From: an uncultured Myxococcales bacterium
Lineage (GTDB): Bacteria > Myxococcota > Myxococcia > Myxococcales > Myxococcaceae
NCBI GenBank assembly: GCA_937980205.1
Contig: CALJKW010000012.1
Location: 1 to 64,000 of the forward strand
Reading direction: 5' to 3'
DNA length: 64,000 nt
A model generated the notes under the pieces. It did not search any database and had not been told where the DNA came from. It was given only the letters and a program-made list of their open reading frames with translations. The position numbers and the translations under genes were made by a program. Positions within the stretch are counted from its first letter, which is position 1. Each line of letters starts with the position of its first letter. Of this stretch, positions 11,049-19,678 are shown piece by piece.

Positions 11049-11054
11049 GTGAGC

Positions 11055-13253
11055 ATGTGGGCCCCCGGGGCCAAGTTCGGCAAATACAAGCTCGTCGAGC
11101 GGCTCGGTAAGGGCGGCATGGCAGAGACCTGGCGCGGCGAGCTGCTCGCGGCCGAAGGCGTGCGCAAAGCGGTCGTCATCAAGCGCGTGCTGCCGAGCTT
11201 CTCGGACAACAAGGAGTTCATCGAGGCCTTCGTGCAGGAGGCGAAGGTCACGGCGAGCCTCTCGCACGGCAACGTCGCCCAGGTCTTCGACTTCGGGCAG
11301 ATCGGCGACTCGCACTTCATCGCGATGGAGCTGATCGACGGCCGCTCGCTCGACCGCGTGCTCAAGCACGGCATCGCGCGCGGCTACTGGCACATGCCGT
11401 ACCCCATCGCGACGCTCATCACGCTCGAGATCGCCAAAGGGCTCGAGCACGTGCACACGCGGCGCGGGGCCAAGGGGCCGCTCAACATCGTTCACCGCGA
11501 CATCTCGCCCGACAACATCATCGTCGGCATCAACGGCGAGACGAAGCTCGTCGACTTCGGCGTCGCCAAGTCGGTGCTCGAGGGCCGCAACGAGACCGAG
11601 GCCGGCGTCATCAAGGGCAAGTACATCTACTTCTCTCCCGAGCAGGCGGCCGGAGAGAAGGTCGACTTCCGCACCGACATCTACGCGCTCGGCGTCGTGC
11701 TGTACCGGCTCGTCACGGGCCGCAAGGCGTTCGACGGTCCGGGCCTGAAGGTGCTCAAGCAGATTCAGAAGGGCGAATACGTGCCGCTGCGGGTGGCGAA
11801 CCCCGACATCCCTGATCAGCTCGCCACCGTCATCGAGACGATGATGGCGACGCGCAAGGAAGACCGGTTCGCCACCACGCTCGAGCTGGTCGAGGCGCTG
11901 TCCGCGTGCGCCGTCGCGATGGCGCCGCGCGCCGGCGTCCACTGGATTCGCGACTGGGTGCGCTGGCTGTACGAGGAGGACCTCAAGAAGCGCGGCGAAG
12001 AGCCGGGCCTGCGCGCGGGGTTCACCGACCTCATCGAGCAGTGGAAGCCGGGCCCGAAGCCGACGCTGAGCGGCGAGATGGTGAGCGCCGTCGGCGCCGA
12101 CTCGCGGCCGGGAGAGCTCGCCACCATCGCGTCGCGGCGGTCGGGGCGCGGCAGCTCGGCGTCGGGGGCGCCGGTCCCCGAGCCGGTCAAGCCGTGGTCG
12201 ACGAAGCAGAAACTCTACGCGGGGCTCGCGGGCGCCGGCGTGGCGGGCCTGGTGCTGGCGGTGCTCGCGATCGCGTCTCCTTCGGACCCGAACAGCGGAG
12301 AGAGCGACGAGGCCCGCGGCAAGCGCATCGCCGAGGCGGTGCGGATGAAGCCGCTCGACGGGCAGCGGCCGACGGTGGATCCGCGCCCGGCCGCCGGAGG
12401 CGCGGACGAGCCGCAGCGGCCGACCGACGAGCCGCCTTCGGCGGGGGACCCGGACGAAGCGCCCAACGACGCGCCGCCGGTCGCGAAGAACCCTCCGCCG
12501 GAGGTCGAGCCCAAGAAGGTGCAGGTGTCGTACGACGCCGAGGTCGCGCCGGTGACGTTCACCTTGAGCTCGCACCACCGCGTGTCGCTCGACGACGCGC
12601 CCGCGCTGATGGGGGCGAGCGGGCACATCAGCGAGGCGGGCCCGCTGCCGTCGGGCAACGTGCGCGCCGGGGCGTTCACCTTCCCCGAGATGGGCAACCC
12701 GACCGGCGCCGGGGGCACGAAGCAGTGGACGTTCATCACGCCGCCCACGGCCGGCGCCGCGAACGCGGGCGAGCAGCTGGTGGTGCCGGTGTGGCTGTTC
12801 TCTCCGGGCAAACCGCCGGTGCTCGACCTGTTGGCGAGCGGCAGCGGCCGCTGGTCGCGCGCGTCGACCCGGCTCGCGCTGATCGTCGGCAGCGCGAGCG
12901 AGGTGCCGTCGACTCCGCTCAACCCGGTCGCGAACGGGAAGCGCATTCTCGCGCGCGGGGCCGTCGTCGTGGTCGACGCGCTCGACCGCTTCACCATCAA
13001 CGACCTGAGCGGGCGCGACACGTGGAAGGTGACGGTGACCCCGAAGCCGGCTGCCGGCGAGAGCGTGGGGCCCATCATCCTGTTCGCGGCCGGAGGCGGC
13101 GGAGTGCGCCTCGACGGCCGCGCGACGGTGGGCGGCTATGCGGTGCTGACGCCCGGCACGCACCGGCTGTCGGGCGCGACGGCGGCGTGGCTCACGGTGC
13201 CGACGCTGTCGACGCTCGAGCTCGCGAACGTCGAGGTCGTGTTCTCACCCTGA
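11055..13253 (+). CDS. Membrane-anchored Ser/Thr protein kinase
   Basis: 732 residues from ATG 11055 (GTG 11049 and 11025 are also in frame). The kinase domain spans about residues 10-280, with glycine loop GKGGMAETW, lysine in VVIKRVLP, catalytic loop HRDISPDN, DFGVAKS, and a YFSPEQ activation-segment end. The usual HRDLKxxN lysine is replaced by Ser, as in a myxobacterial subgroup. A linker follows, then a TM helix near residues 385-407 (YAGLAGAGVAGLVLAVLAIA), a Pro/Glu-rich spacer, and an extracytoplasmic beta-rich domain of about 240 residues that may sense ligands. A TACACT hexamer lies 6 bases before the ATG and no Shine-Dalgarno is seen, suggesting a leaderless transcript. The 3' end converges on the operon at 13260-14835. 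Confidence 0.93.
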   Translation: MWAPGAKFGKYKLVERLGKGGMAETWRGELLAAEGVRKAVVIKRVLPSFSDNKEFIEAFVQEAKVTASLSHGNVAQVFDFGQIGDSHFIAMELIDGRSLDRVLKHGIARGYWHMPYPIATLITLEIAKGLEHVHTRRGAKGPLNIVHRDISPDNIIVGINGETKLVDFGVAKSVLEGRNETEAGVIKGKYIYFSPEQAAGEKVDFRTDIYALGVVLYRLVTGRKAFDGPGLKVLKQIQKGEYVPLRVANPDIPDQLATVIETMMATRKEDRFATTLELVEALSACAVAMAPRAGVHWIRDWVRWLYEEDLKKRGEEPGLRAGFTDLIEQWKPGPKPTLSGEMVSAVGADSRPGELATIASRRSGRGSSASGAPVPEPVKPWSTKQKLYAGLAGAGVAGLVLAVLAIASPSDPNSGESDEARGKRIAEAVRMKPLDGQRPTVDPRPAAGGADEPQRPTDEPPSAGDPDEAPNDAPPVAKNPPPEVEPKKVQVSYDAEVAPVTFTLSSHHRVSLDDAPALMGASGHISEAGPLPSGNVRAGAFTFPEMGNPTGAGGTKQWTFITPPTAGAANAGEQLVVPVWLFSPGKPPVLDLLASGSGRWSRASTRLALIVGSASEVPSTPLNPVANGKRILARGAVVVVDALDRFTINDLSGRDTWKVTVTPKPAAGESVGPIILFAAGGGGVRLDGRATVGGYAVLTPGTHRLSGATAAWLTVPTLSTLELANVEVVFSP

Positions 13254-13259
13254 CCCGCT

Positions 13260-13565
13260 TCACTTCGTCGGCGGCTTCGGGCTCTTCTGCGAAGGCGTGG
13301 AGAACGCCTCGCACGAGACCGAGCGGCCCTTCGCGTCGGTGCAGCGCTTCGGCATGGGCACCTGGGTGTCGCCCGCCTTTCCGCACGCGTCATTGCAGGT
13401 GTCGAGCTGCGCCTGGCAGCGGCCCATGCACTTCGCGTCGAAGTTGCACCGGCCGGTGCAGCGGATCAGCGACTCGGAGCAGCGCTCGAGACACGTCCCC
13501 TTGGCTGCCGCGGTCGCGGGAAGCCACAGCGCGGCCACCGAGAGGACGAGCAGCAGGCGGTTCAC
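13260..13565 (-). CDS. Small secreted Cys-rich protein
   Basis: 101 residues from GTG 13565, whose GTGA overlaps the stop of the preceding gene by 4 bases; longer upstream readings have no signal peptide. The first 23 residues are a Sec signal (LLLVLSVAALWLPATAAAKG). The mature chain carries CxxxC pairs (TCLERC, RCTGRC, KCMGRC, TCNDAC), a repeated Cys-x3-Cys helix-hairpin pattern. It is the last gene of a three-gene minus-strand operon. Its neighbour at 13562-13942 also has CxxxC pairs, so the two may be distant relatives. Function unknown. Confidence 0.72.
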   Translation of the reverse strand: MNRLLLVLSVAALWLPATAAAKGTCLERCSESLIRCTGRCNFDAKCMGRCQAQLDTCNDACGKAGDTQVPMPKRCTDAKGRSVSCEAFSTPSQKSPKPPTK

Positions 13566-13942
13566 GGCGGGTTGCTCGCGGGCTGTGAGGAGGCCGCTGC
13601 TGGCGCGTCCTTCTTGCCTTTGTCCTTCTTGCCCTTCTGCTGGCAGGCCGAGAAGCAGCCCTGGCTCTTCTTCATGCACTCCTTCGAGACGGCCATGAAG
13701 GCCTTGCGCTTGTCTTCATCGCTGGCGTCGCTCGGAACGCGCCCGGCTGCGGGCATCTGACAGTTGCGGACCTCGCGGGCGCACTCGAACTGGCACTTCT
13801 GTTCTTCGGTGAGCTCGCTGCTCTGGTTCATCCCACTCGTGCCCTGGCCGGGCGGCGCCTGTCCGGGCCTGGGCATCTTGGGGTTCGCCCCGTGCTGGTG
13901 GGCTTGAGACAGCGTCATCATCGCGGTGAGGACCAGAATCAT
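13562..13942 (-). CDS. Small secreted Cys-containing protein
   Basis: 126 residues. The N-terminus MILVLTAMMTLSQAHQ is a short signal peptide. The mature chain has a Gly/Pro/Gln-rich stretch, then two CxxxC pairs (CQFECAREVRNC and KECMKKSQGCFSAC), and a Lys/Ala-rich tail ending in prolines. It overlaps both flanking genes by 4 bases (ATGA and GTGA), so it is translated with them. The pattern of Cys pairs in helices resembles small periplasmic helical-hairpin proteins. No function can be assigned. Confidence 0.72.
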   Translation of the reverse strand: MILVLTAMMTLSQAHQHGANPKMPRPGQAPPGQGTSGMNQSSELTEEQKCQFECAREVRNCQMPAAGRVPSDASDEDKRKAFMAVSKECMKKSQGCFSACQQKGKKDKGKKDAPAAASSQPASNPP

Positions 13943-14835
13943 GGTGTTCTCCTGGAGACCAACTGGAGCCGACCGGTCATGGCTCCTTCGTGCTCCACGC
14001 GCTGTGCGTCACGTGGACCGGTGAAGGCGTGAATCGAGAGCTTGTCCTCGAGCCGGACGGGGAAGGGGCGCGCAAATTCGAGCTCGACCTCTCCTTCGCC
14101 GCCGACCTCGACGTCGATGTGATCCGGGCGCAGCCCGCCCAGGGGGTCGGGCTTGCCGCCCAGCCGCACCGAGAGCTTTGCGCGGTCTGCGTCGCGCGAG
14201 ACGAGCGTGAACGTGGCGACCTCGGTGTAGCTGATGGTGCCGCGGGTCTGCGGCCGCTCGACGCGCCACGACGCGCCGACGCCGATCGGCTCGTCGGGCA
14301 GGGGCGTGAACAGGTGCATGAACGCGCTGCGCGCGATCTCGAGCGCGTAGTGCGTACCGACCGTGACCTTGCTCGTGTCCCGCGCGAACTCGGGGTCGTT
14401 CGGCGAGGGCATGATCGAGAGCGACTGCGCGAGGCCGCGCGCGTCGAACTGCACGCTGCCGCGCACCCCCTCGAGCTGGTCGAGGATGGCCTGAGTGGCG
14501 GCCTCCTGGCTGGCGCGGGGGCCGGTCACCTTCGCATCGCCGAACTCGAACACGACCTTCGCCGGCGCCTCGACGGTGTAGGTGAAGGGCAACAGCAGGT
14601 CGGGGAGCATGCTCGTCGCCTCACCGGAGCTCGTCTTCACCCGCCAGCGGCCCGAGGCCTCGAGGCTGAAGCCGCCCTGGCCCTGCTTCGCGAGCGCGTA
14701 CCGCATCGGCGTGAGCGGCGGGGTGCCCGCCGACACGAGCTTCACGTCGGGTGGCCGCCACAGCCTCGGAGCGGGCAGCTTCGGTTCAGCGGAGATGAAG
14801 GTGACGACCGCGAGGGCGGCCAGGGCCGACTGCAT
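13939..14835 (-). CDS. Secreted protein of unknown function
   Basis: 298 residues, starting MQSALAALAVVTFISAEP, a signal peptide. The mature protein is beta-rich, with a Gly-rich core (GKPDPLGGLRPDHIDVEVGG) and a mid-region about threefold richer in strands than helices. It has no Cys and no TM. I cannot name a family with confidence; it recalls DUF6263-type periplasmic proteins but I could not verify that. It is the first gene of the operon with the two Cys-rich proteins. TACACT on the minus strand (14844-14849) lies 8 bases before the ATG. Confidence 0.75.
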   Translation of the reverse strand: MQSALAALAVVTFISAEPKLPAPRLWRPPDVKLVSAGTPPLTPMRYALAKQGQGGFSLEASGRWRVKTSSGEATSMLPDLLLPFTYTVEAPAKVVFEFGDAKVTGPRASQEAATQAILDQLEGVRGSVQFDARGLAQSLSIMPSPNDPEFARDTSKVTVGTHYALEIARSAFMHLFTPLPDEPIGVGASWRVERPQTRGTISYTEVATFTLVSRDADRAKLSVRLGGKPDPLGGLRPDHIDVEVGGEGEVELEFARPFPVRLEDKLSIHAFTGPRDAQRVEHEGAMTGRLQLVSRRTP

Positions 14836-14843
14836 GGCTCGAA

Positions 14844-14849
14844 AGTGTA
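14844..14849 (-). promoter_or_regulatory. Putative -10 element (TACACT)
   Basis: TACACT on the minus strand, 8 bases before the ATG at 14835. There is no Shine-Dalgarno between it and the start, so a leaderless or nearly leaderless mRNA is likely. No good -35 match is seen. Confidence 0.4.
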
Positions 14850-14918
14850 CCCCAGCGCCCGCGCGGCCTGAACGGGGGCTGGCCGTTTGACCGAGGCGGT
14901 GGGACGCTCGCGCGCAGG

Positions 14919-15695
14919 TTGGGAACTTTGGCCCTGCTGCCCGCGTTGGTGGTGATCGCCGCTCCGAAGGCGGGCGGCGACGGCGGCGTCGCGAAGCCTC
15001 GGGCGGACCTCGGCGAGCTCGCGGACATCTTGAAGACGAGCCCGGCCGACGGGGGAGAGCGGCTGCTCAAGTACAAGTGGTCGGTGCCGGACCTCGAGCA
15101 CACCATCGACGTGCCCTCGACGCAGAGCGTGAACGGGCTGCCGGTGCGCTTCAGCGCGGCGGTCTCGCGGGCGAAGCCGGAGTTCCTGCTCAAGTACTAC
15201 GTCGACGAGTTCGCGAAGGCGGGGCTCTACCTCCCGCCGCCGAAAGAGCAGGTGGCGATGGGCGGCAACGCGCTGCAGGTGACCGCGCTCGATACCGACA
15301 ACCTCGTCTCGTACACCGTCATCCTGCAGGTCGCGTCCGAGCGGTACACGACGGTCATCATGGGGCACAGCTACCTCGAGCCGTGGATGCGCGGCGCGAG
15401 GCCCGACGACTTCGCGCCGCTGTTCCCGCAGTCCGAGGCGGTGGTGCGCTCGAGGGCCGAGGGCGTCGACGTGCTGCAGTTCATGACCGACGCCGAGCCG
15501 AAGGCCGTGCGCGCGTTCTACGGCGAGGTGCTCTCGAAGGCGGGCTACGTGGCGATCGAGCCCGACGTGTTCGTGCGCGGCGCCGAGCGCATCTCCTTGC
15601 GCGTGGTGAAGTCGCCGAAGCCGAGCGTGAAGCAGACCGGCGTGGTGCTGCAGCGGCGCGTCGGCGGCGGCCCGGACAAGCCACCGATCGAGTGA
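14919..15695 (+). CDS. Secreted protein, paralogue of 10185-11009
   Basis: 258 residues from the TTG at 14919, the only start that gives a signal peptide (MGTLALLPALVVIAAPKAGG). The mature part holds two similar units, one with YYVDEFAKAGLYLPP followed by VTALDTDNLVSYTVIL, the other with RAFYGEVLSKAGYVAIEP. The same two units are found in the protein at 10185-11009. The family is not one I recognise. It is divergent from the operon at 13260-14835, with 83 bases between. ileS starts 27 bases downstream and may be cotranscribed. Confidence 0.75.
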   Translation: MGTLALLPALVVIAAPKAGGDGGVAKPRADLGELADILKTSPADGGERLLKYKWSVPDLEHTIDVPSTQSVNGLPVRFSAAVSRAKPEFLLKYYVDEFAKAGLYLPPPKEQVAMGGNALQVTALDTDNLVSYTVILQVASERYTTVIMGHSYLEPWMRGARPDDFAPLFPQSEAVVRSRAEGVDVLQFMTDAEPKAVRAFYGEVLSKAGYVAIEPDVFVRGAERISLRVVKSPKPSVKQTGVVLQRRVGGGPDKPPIE

Positions 15696-15722
15696 CTTTC
15701 GTGCTACCTGCTCGAGACGTTC

Positions 15723-18539
15723 ATGAGCACGGACAAAGACTACAAGTCGACCTTGAACCTGCCGCAGACGGGCTTCCCGATGAAGGGCAGCCTCAACGTC
15801 CTCGAGCCCAAGCTGCTCGAGCAGTGGGACCAGGAGAAGCTGTTCGAGAAGATTCTCGAGAAGAACGCCGGGCGCCCGAAGTACACGCTGCACGACGGGC
15901 CGCCGTACGCGAACGGCAACCTGCACGCGGGCCACGCGCTCAACAAGACGCTCAAAGACATCGTGGTGAAGTACCGGAACCTCGCCGGCTACCAGGCCGA
16001 CTTCGTGCCGGGGTGGGACTGCCACGGCCTGCCGATCGAGCAGGCGGTCGAGAAGCGGCTGCGCGAGCAGAAGATCGACAAGCGCACGCTGTCGCGCGAC
16101 GAGTTCCTCGCGAAGTGCCGCGAGTACGCGCTCGAGTTCATCGACAAGCAGCGCGGGCAGTTCAAGCGCATGGGCGTGCTCGGCCGGTGGGACAACCCGT
16201 ACCGGACGCTGAGCTTCGACTACGAGGCCCAGGAGATCCGCGAGCTCGCCACCATCGCCGCGCAGGGCGTGCTGTACCGCAAGAAGCGCCCCGTCTACTG
16301 GTGCATCACCGACCGGACGGCGCTCGCCGAGGCCGAGGTCGAGTACGAGGACCACGAGTCGCCCTCGATCTACGTCGCGTTCGACGTCGTCGGGCCCGGT
16401 TCCTCGCCGGCCGCGGGCCCTACCGGGCCTTCGCCCGCTAAGGCGCCTGACGGCGCCTCGGGGCCCGCGTCCGGCTTGTCGCTGGTCATCTGGACGACGA
16501 CGCCCTGGACACTCCCGGCGAACCTCGCCGTCAGCGCGCACCCGAAGTTCGAGTACGTGAAGTACAAGCTGGGCGCGCGCACCGTCGTCGTCGCGAAGGA
16601 GCTGTTGCTCAAGTTCCTCGCCGAGGTCGCTCCGGACGAGCTCAAGGTGAAGCAGGCCCTGGGCTTCGACGCGGCCAACCTCGTCGACCCGTCGCGCATC
16701 GTCGGCTACGCCTCGGGAGAGGACCTCAAGAAGCTGAAGTACAAGCACCCGCTCCACGGTCGCGAGTGCCCCGTCGTGCTCGGCGAGCACGTCACGCTCG
16801 ACGCCGGCACCGGCCTCGTCCACACCGCGCCCGGCCACGGCCAGGAGGACTACGCGATGGGTGTCGAGAACGGGCTCGACATCTACAACCCGGTCAAGAA
16901 CGACGGCACGTACGACGAGACCGTCGGCGAGCGGCTCAAAGGCCTCAAGGTCTGGGACGCGAACCCGGTGGTCATCGAGCTGCTGGGCGGCGCGCTGCTG
17001 CAGCAGTCGAAGCTCAAGCACAGCTACCCGCACTGCTGGCGCTGCCACAACCCGGTCATCTTCCGCGCCACGCACCAGTGGTTCATCTCGCTCGACCAGA
17101 AGGGCTTGCGGCAGCAGGCGCTCAAGCAGGTCGACGAGGTCGTGAAGTGGGTGCCGCAGTGGGGCCACTCGCGCATCCGCGGCATGCTCGAGACGCGCCC
17201 CGACTGGTGCATCTCGCGCCAGCGCACCTGGGGCGTGCCGATTCCCATCGCGCGCTGCGAAAAGTGCGACGAGGCGTTCATCGACGCCGCGTTCATGAAC
17301 AAGGTCGCCGATCGCGTGGAGAAAGAGGGCGCCGGCGTCTGGTACTCGACGCCGGTCGGCGAGTTCCTGCCCGCAGGCCACAAGTGCGGCCAGTGCGGCG
17401 GCGCCGAGTTCGTGAAGGAGACGGACATCCTCGACGTCTGGTTCGACTCGGCGTGCAGCTTCTCGGCGGTGAAGCCGCCGCTGCCGGTGCCGGTCGACCT
17501 GTACCTCGAGGGCACGGATCAGCACCGCGGCTGGTTCCACAGCTCGCTGCTGGTCGGCGTCGGCACGCGGGGCATCGCTCCGTACAAGACGTGCCTCACG
17601 CACGGGTTCCTCATCGACGGGAAGGGCGAGCCGATGTCGAAGTCGAAGGGCAACGTGGTGCCCAGCGACGACATCGTGAAGGAGTACGGCGCCGAGGTGA
17701 TGCGGCTGTGGGTCGCCTCGAGCGACTACCGCGGCGACGTCACGGTCTCGAAGGACATCTTCGCCGCGCGCGTCGAGGCGTACCGGAAGATCCGCAACAC
17801 GCTGCGCTACGCGCTGTCGAACCTCTACGACTTCGACCCCGAGAAGGACCGCGTCCCGGCCGACAAGCTCGCGCCGCTCGACGCGTGGATCCGCGCTCGG
17901 CTCGACAGCCTCGTCGCGCGCGTGCGCAAGGCGTACGACGCGTTCGAGTTCCACACCGTGTACCACGCGATGGTCGACTTCTGCGCCGCCGACCTCTCGG
18001 CGGTGTACTTCGACATCTCGAAGGACACGCTCTACACGTCGAAGGCGACCGGCGCGAGGCGGCGCTCGGCGCAGACGGTGATGTACGAGCTGATGCAGAA
18101 GATGCTCGTGATGCTCGCGCCGGTGACCAGCTTCACCGCGGAAGAGGCGTGGTCGTACCTGCCCGGCAAGAAGCCGGCGTCGGTCTTCCTCGCCGAGTTC
18201 CCGAAGGCCGAAGGCCTCGAAGAGCCGCAAGACGTCGCGCGGCTCTTGCAGGTTCGTGAGGGCGTGCTGCCGGTGCTCGAGGTCGCGCGGCGCGACAAGC
18301 TCATCGGCAAGTCGGAAGAGGCGAAGGTCGTGCTGGCGGTGAAGGACCAGCGCGCCTTCCTCGAGAAGCACCTCGCGGTGCTCCCCGAGCTGTTCAAGGT
18401 CTCGCAGGTCGAGCTCGGTGACGGGCCCGAGCACAAGGTGACGAAGGCGGAAGGCAACAAGTGCCCCCGGTGCTGGCTGTTCAAGCCCGAGGTCGGGGCG
18501 CAGCAGCTGTGCAACCGGTGCACGGAGGCGACGACGTGA
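15723..18539 (+). CDS. ileS: Isoleucyl-tRNA synthetase
   Basis: 938 residues, the usual bacterial length. It charges tRNA-Ile and edits misacylated Val. The class I signature is HAGH at residues 68-71, followed by NKTLKDIVVKYR, and MSKSKGN at 638-644. The editing domain starts near the conserved LVIWTTTPWTLPANL. A C-terminal zinc ribbon has CPRCW and CNRC near residues 913-933. An unusual Pro/Ala/Gly/Ser-rich insertion (about residues 224-252) sits just before the editing-domain strand and is encoded by GC-rich inverted repeats (see findings). The stop overlaps the start of the VOC gene. Confidence 0.97.
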   Translation: MSTDKDYKSTLNLPQTGFPMKGSLNVLEPKLLEQWDQEKLFEKILEKNAGRPKYTLHDGPPYANGNLHAGHALNKTLKDIVVKYRNLAGYQADFVPGWDCHGLPIEQAVEKRLREQKIDKRTLSRDEFLAKCREYALEFIDKQRGQFKRMGVLGRWDNPYRTLSFDYEAQEIRELATIAAQGVLYRKKRPVYWCITDRTALAEAEVEYEDHESPSIYVAFDVVGPGSSPAAGPTGPSPAKAPDGASGPASGLSLVIWTTTPWTLPANLAVSAHPKFEYVKYKLGARTVVVAKELLLKFLAEVAPDELKVKQALGFDAANLVDPSRIVGYASGEDLKKLKYKHPLHGRECPVVLGEHVTLDAGTGLVHTAPGHGQEDYAMGVENGLDIYNPVKNDGTYDETVGERLKGLKVWDANPVVIELLGGALLQQSKLKHSYPHCWRCHNPVIFRATHQWFISLDQKGLRQQALKQVDEVVKWVPQWGHSRIRGMLETRPDWCISRQRTWGVPIPIARCEKCDEAFIDAAFMNKVADRVEKEGAGVWYSTPVGEFLPAGHKCGQCGGAEFVKETDILDVWFDSACSFSAVKPPLPVPVDLYLEGTDQHRGWFHSSLLVGVGTRGIAPYKTCLTHGFLIDGKGEPMSKSKGNVVPSDDIVKEYGAEVMRLWVASSDYRGDVTVSKDIFAARVEAYRKIRNTLRYALSNLYDFDPEKDRVPADKLAPLDAWIRARLDSLVARVRKAYDAFEFHTVYHAMVDFCAADLSAVYFDISKDTLYTSKATGARRRSAQTVMYELMQKMLVMLAPVTSFTAEEAWSYLPGKKPASVFLAEFPKAEGLEEPQDVARLLQVREGVLPVLEVARRDKLIGKSEEAKVVLAVKDQRAFLEKHLAVLPELFKVSQVELGDGPEHKVTKAEGNKCPRCWLFKPEVGAQQLCNRCTEATT
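16391..16473 (+). repeat. Palindromic insertion inside ileS
   Basis: About 83 bases of inverted repeats within the ileS frame: GCGGGC at 16413-16418 pairs with GCCCGC at 16433-16438, and AGGCGCC at 16441-16447 pairs with GGCGCCT at 16452-16458 across a TGAC loop. The open frame is kept. It encodes a low-complexity linker with no counterpart in the IleRS fold I know. Confidence 0.6.
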
Positions 18540-18961
18540 TCGACCATTTCACGGTCAGCGTGAAGGACTTCGCGCGCAGCAGGGCGTTCTACGCGGCGGT
18601 GCTCGCGCCGCTCGGCTACTCCGTGAAGATGGAGTTCCCCAAGTTCGCCGGCTTCGGCGACGACCGGAAGCCGTACCTGTGGCTGAAAGAGGCGGAGACG
18701 GCGACGACTCCGCAGCACATCGCGTTTCGGGCGGCGTCGCGGGCCGCGGTCGATGCGTTCCACAAGGCCGCGCTCGAGGCCGGCGCGACGGACGACGGCT
18801 CTCCGGGAGTTCGCGACATGTACCACCCGAACTATTACGGCGCGTTCGTGATCGATCCGATCAACGGTCACCCGCTCGAGGCCGTGTGCCACGCGCCGCC
18901 GCCGGCTCCGAAGAAGAAGAAGGCGCCGGCGAAGAAGACGGCGAAGAAGAAGAAGCGGTGA
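18536..18961 (+). CDS. VOC-family (glyoxalase/bleomycin resistance-like) protein with Lys-rich tail
   Basis: 141 residues from GTG 18536, overlapping the ileS stop. Residues 1-118 follow the VOC pattern: MIDHFTVSVKDFARSRAFYAAVL at the start, then a second half ending in GAFVIDPINGHPLEAVCH with a plausible metal-binding His2 and Glu. The last 22 residues are a Pro/Lys/Ala tail that looks like the basic tails of histone-like or RNA-binding proteins, unusual for a VOC enzyme. The enzyme substrate is unknown. It ends overlapping the start of the peptide deformylase gene, so the three genes are coupled. Confidence 0.85.
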   Translation: MIDHFTVSVKDFARSRAFYAAVLAPLGYSVKMEFPKFAGFGDDRKPYLWLKEAETATTPQHIAFRAASRAAVDAFHKAALEAGATDDGSPGVRDMYHPNYYGAFVIDPINGHPLEAVCHAPPPAPKKKKAPAKKTAKKKKR

Positions 18962-19602
18962 GACGCGCGCTCGTGCTCGTCGCGCTGATGGGGTGCGCGA
19001 CGGTCAAACCCATGACGACGGACATCACCCAGACCGGCGCCCTCGTGCTGCGAGAGCGCGCTGGAGAGGTCTCTGCCGAGGAGATTCGGACGCCCGAGTT
19101 CCAGGCGCTCGTCGCGCGCATGGTGGACGCGATGCGCAAGGCGCCGGGCGTCGGCCTCGCGGCGCCGCAGCTCGGCGTCTCGAAGCGCGTTTTCGTGGTC
19201 GAGGACAAGGCCGAGCTGCAGACCGCGCTGACGCCGCAGGAGCTCGCCGAGCGCGAGCGCGTGCCGGTGCCGCTGCGCGTGTTCGTGAACCCCATCGTGC
19301 GGCCGGTCGGCGAAGAGAAGGTGACGTTCTTCGAGGGCTGCCTGTCGGTGGCCGGGTTCGCGGGCATGGTCGAGCGGTACCGCGAGGTCGAGGTCACCGC
19401 GCTCGACGAGAACGCGCAGCCCGTGACGTGGCGCGTGCGCGGCTGGCCGGCGCGGATTCTCCAGCACGAGATGGATCACCTCGAGGGCGTGCTCTACGTC
19501 GACCGGATGATCACCCGGACGTTCGGGACGCTGCCGCAGGTGAAGGCCCTGTACGGCGGGAAGCCGATTCAGGAAGTGCGGCGCGCATTCGATCTGCCCT
19601 GA
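18958..19602 (+). CDS. def: Peptide deformylase with lipoprotein-type N-terminus
   Basis: 214 residues. Peptide deformylase removes the N-formyl group from new proteins. All motifs are present: GVGLAAPQ at 64-71, EGCLS at 126-130 (metal ligand Cys128), and HEMDH at 170-174 (ligands His170 and His174, catalytic Glu171). The N-terminus MRRALVLVALMGC followed by ATVKP is a plausible lipoprotein signal, which is odd for a cytosolic enzyme. The start GTG 18958 overlaps the VOC stop. An in-frame later start (the ATG of PMTTD, residue 18) would make a normal cytosolic enzyme, so the signal may be untranslated. A second def gene elsewhere would be expected if this copy is exported. Confidence 0.88.
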   Translation: MRRALVLVALMGCATVKPMTTDITQTGALVLRERAGEVSAEEIRTPEFQALVARMVDAMRKAPGVGLAAPQLGVSKRVFVVEDKAELQTALTPQELAERERVPVPLRVFVNPIVRPVGEEKVTFFEGCLSVAGFAGMVERYREVEVTALDENAQPVTWRVRGWPARILQHEMDHLEGVLYVDRMITRTFGTLPQVKALYGGKPIQEVRRAFDLP

Positions 19603-19678
19603 GTAGGGTCGAAAGAATCGGCGGACGTCGGGCCACCTCCGTTCAGTGTGAACGTGGGGCTTGAAGAAGCGCGGAGCT

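Noticed and set aside
14742..18434. Very long open frame on the minus strand across ileS
   Set aside because: It is the antisense of ileS, with the Arg/Leu/Val/Glu-rich composition typical of shadow frames in high-GC DNA. It has no signal, motif or RBS.
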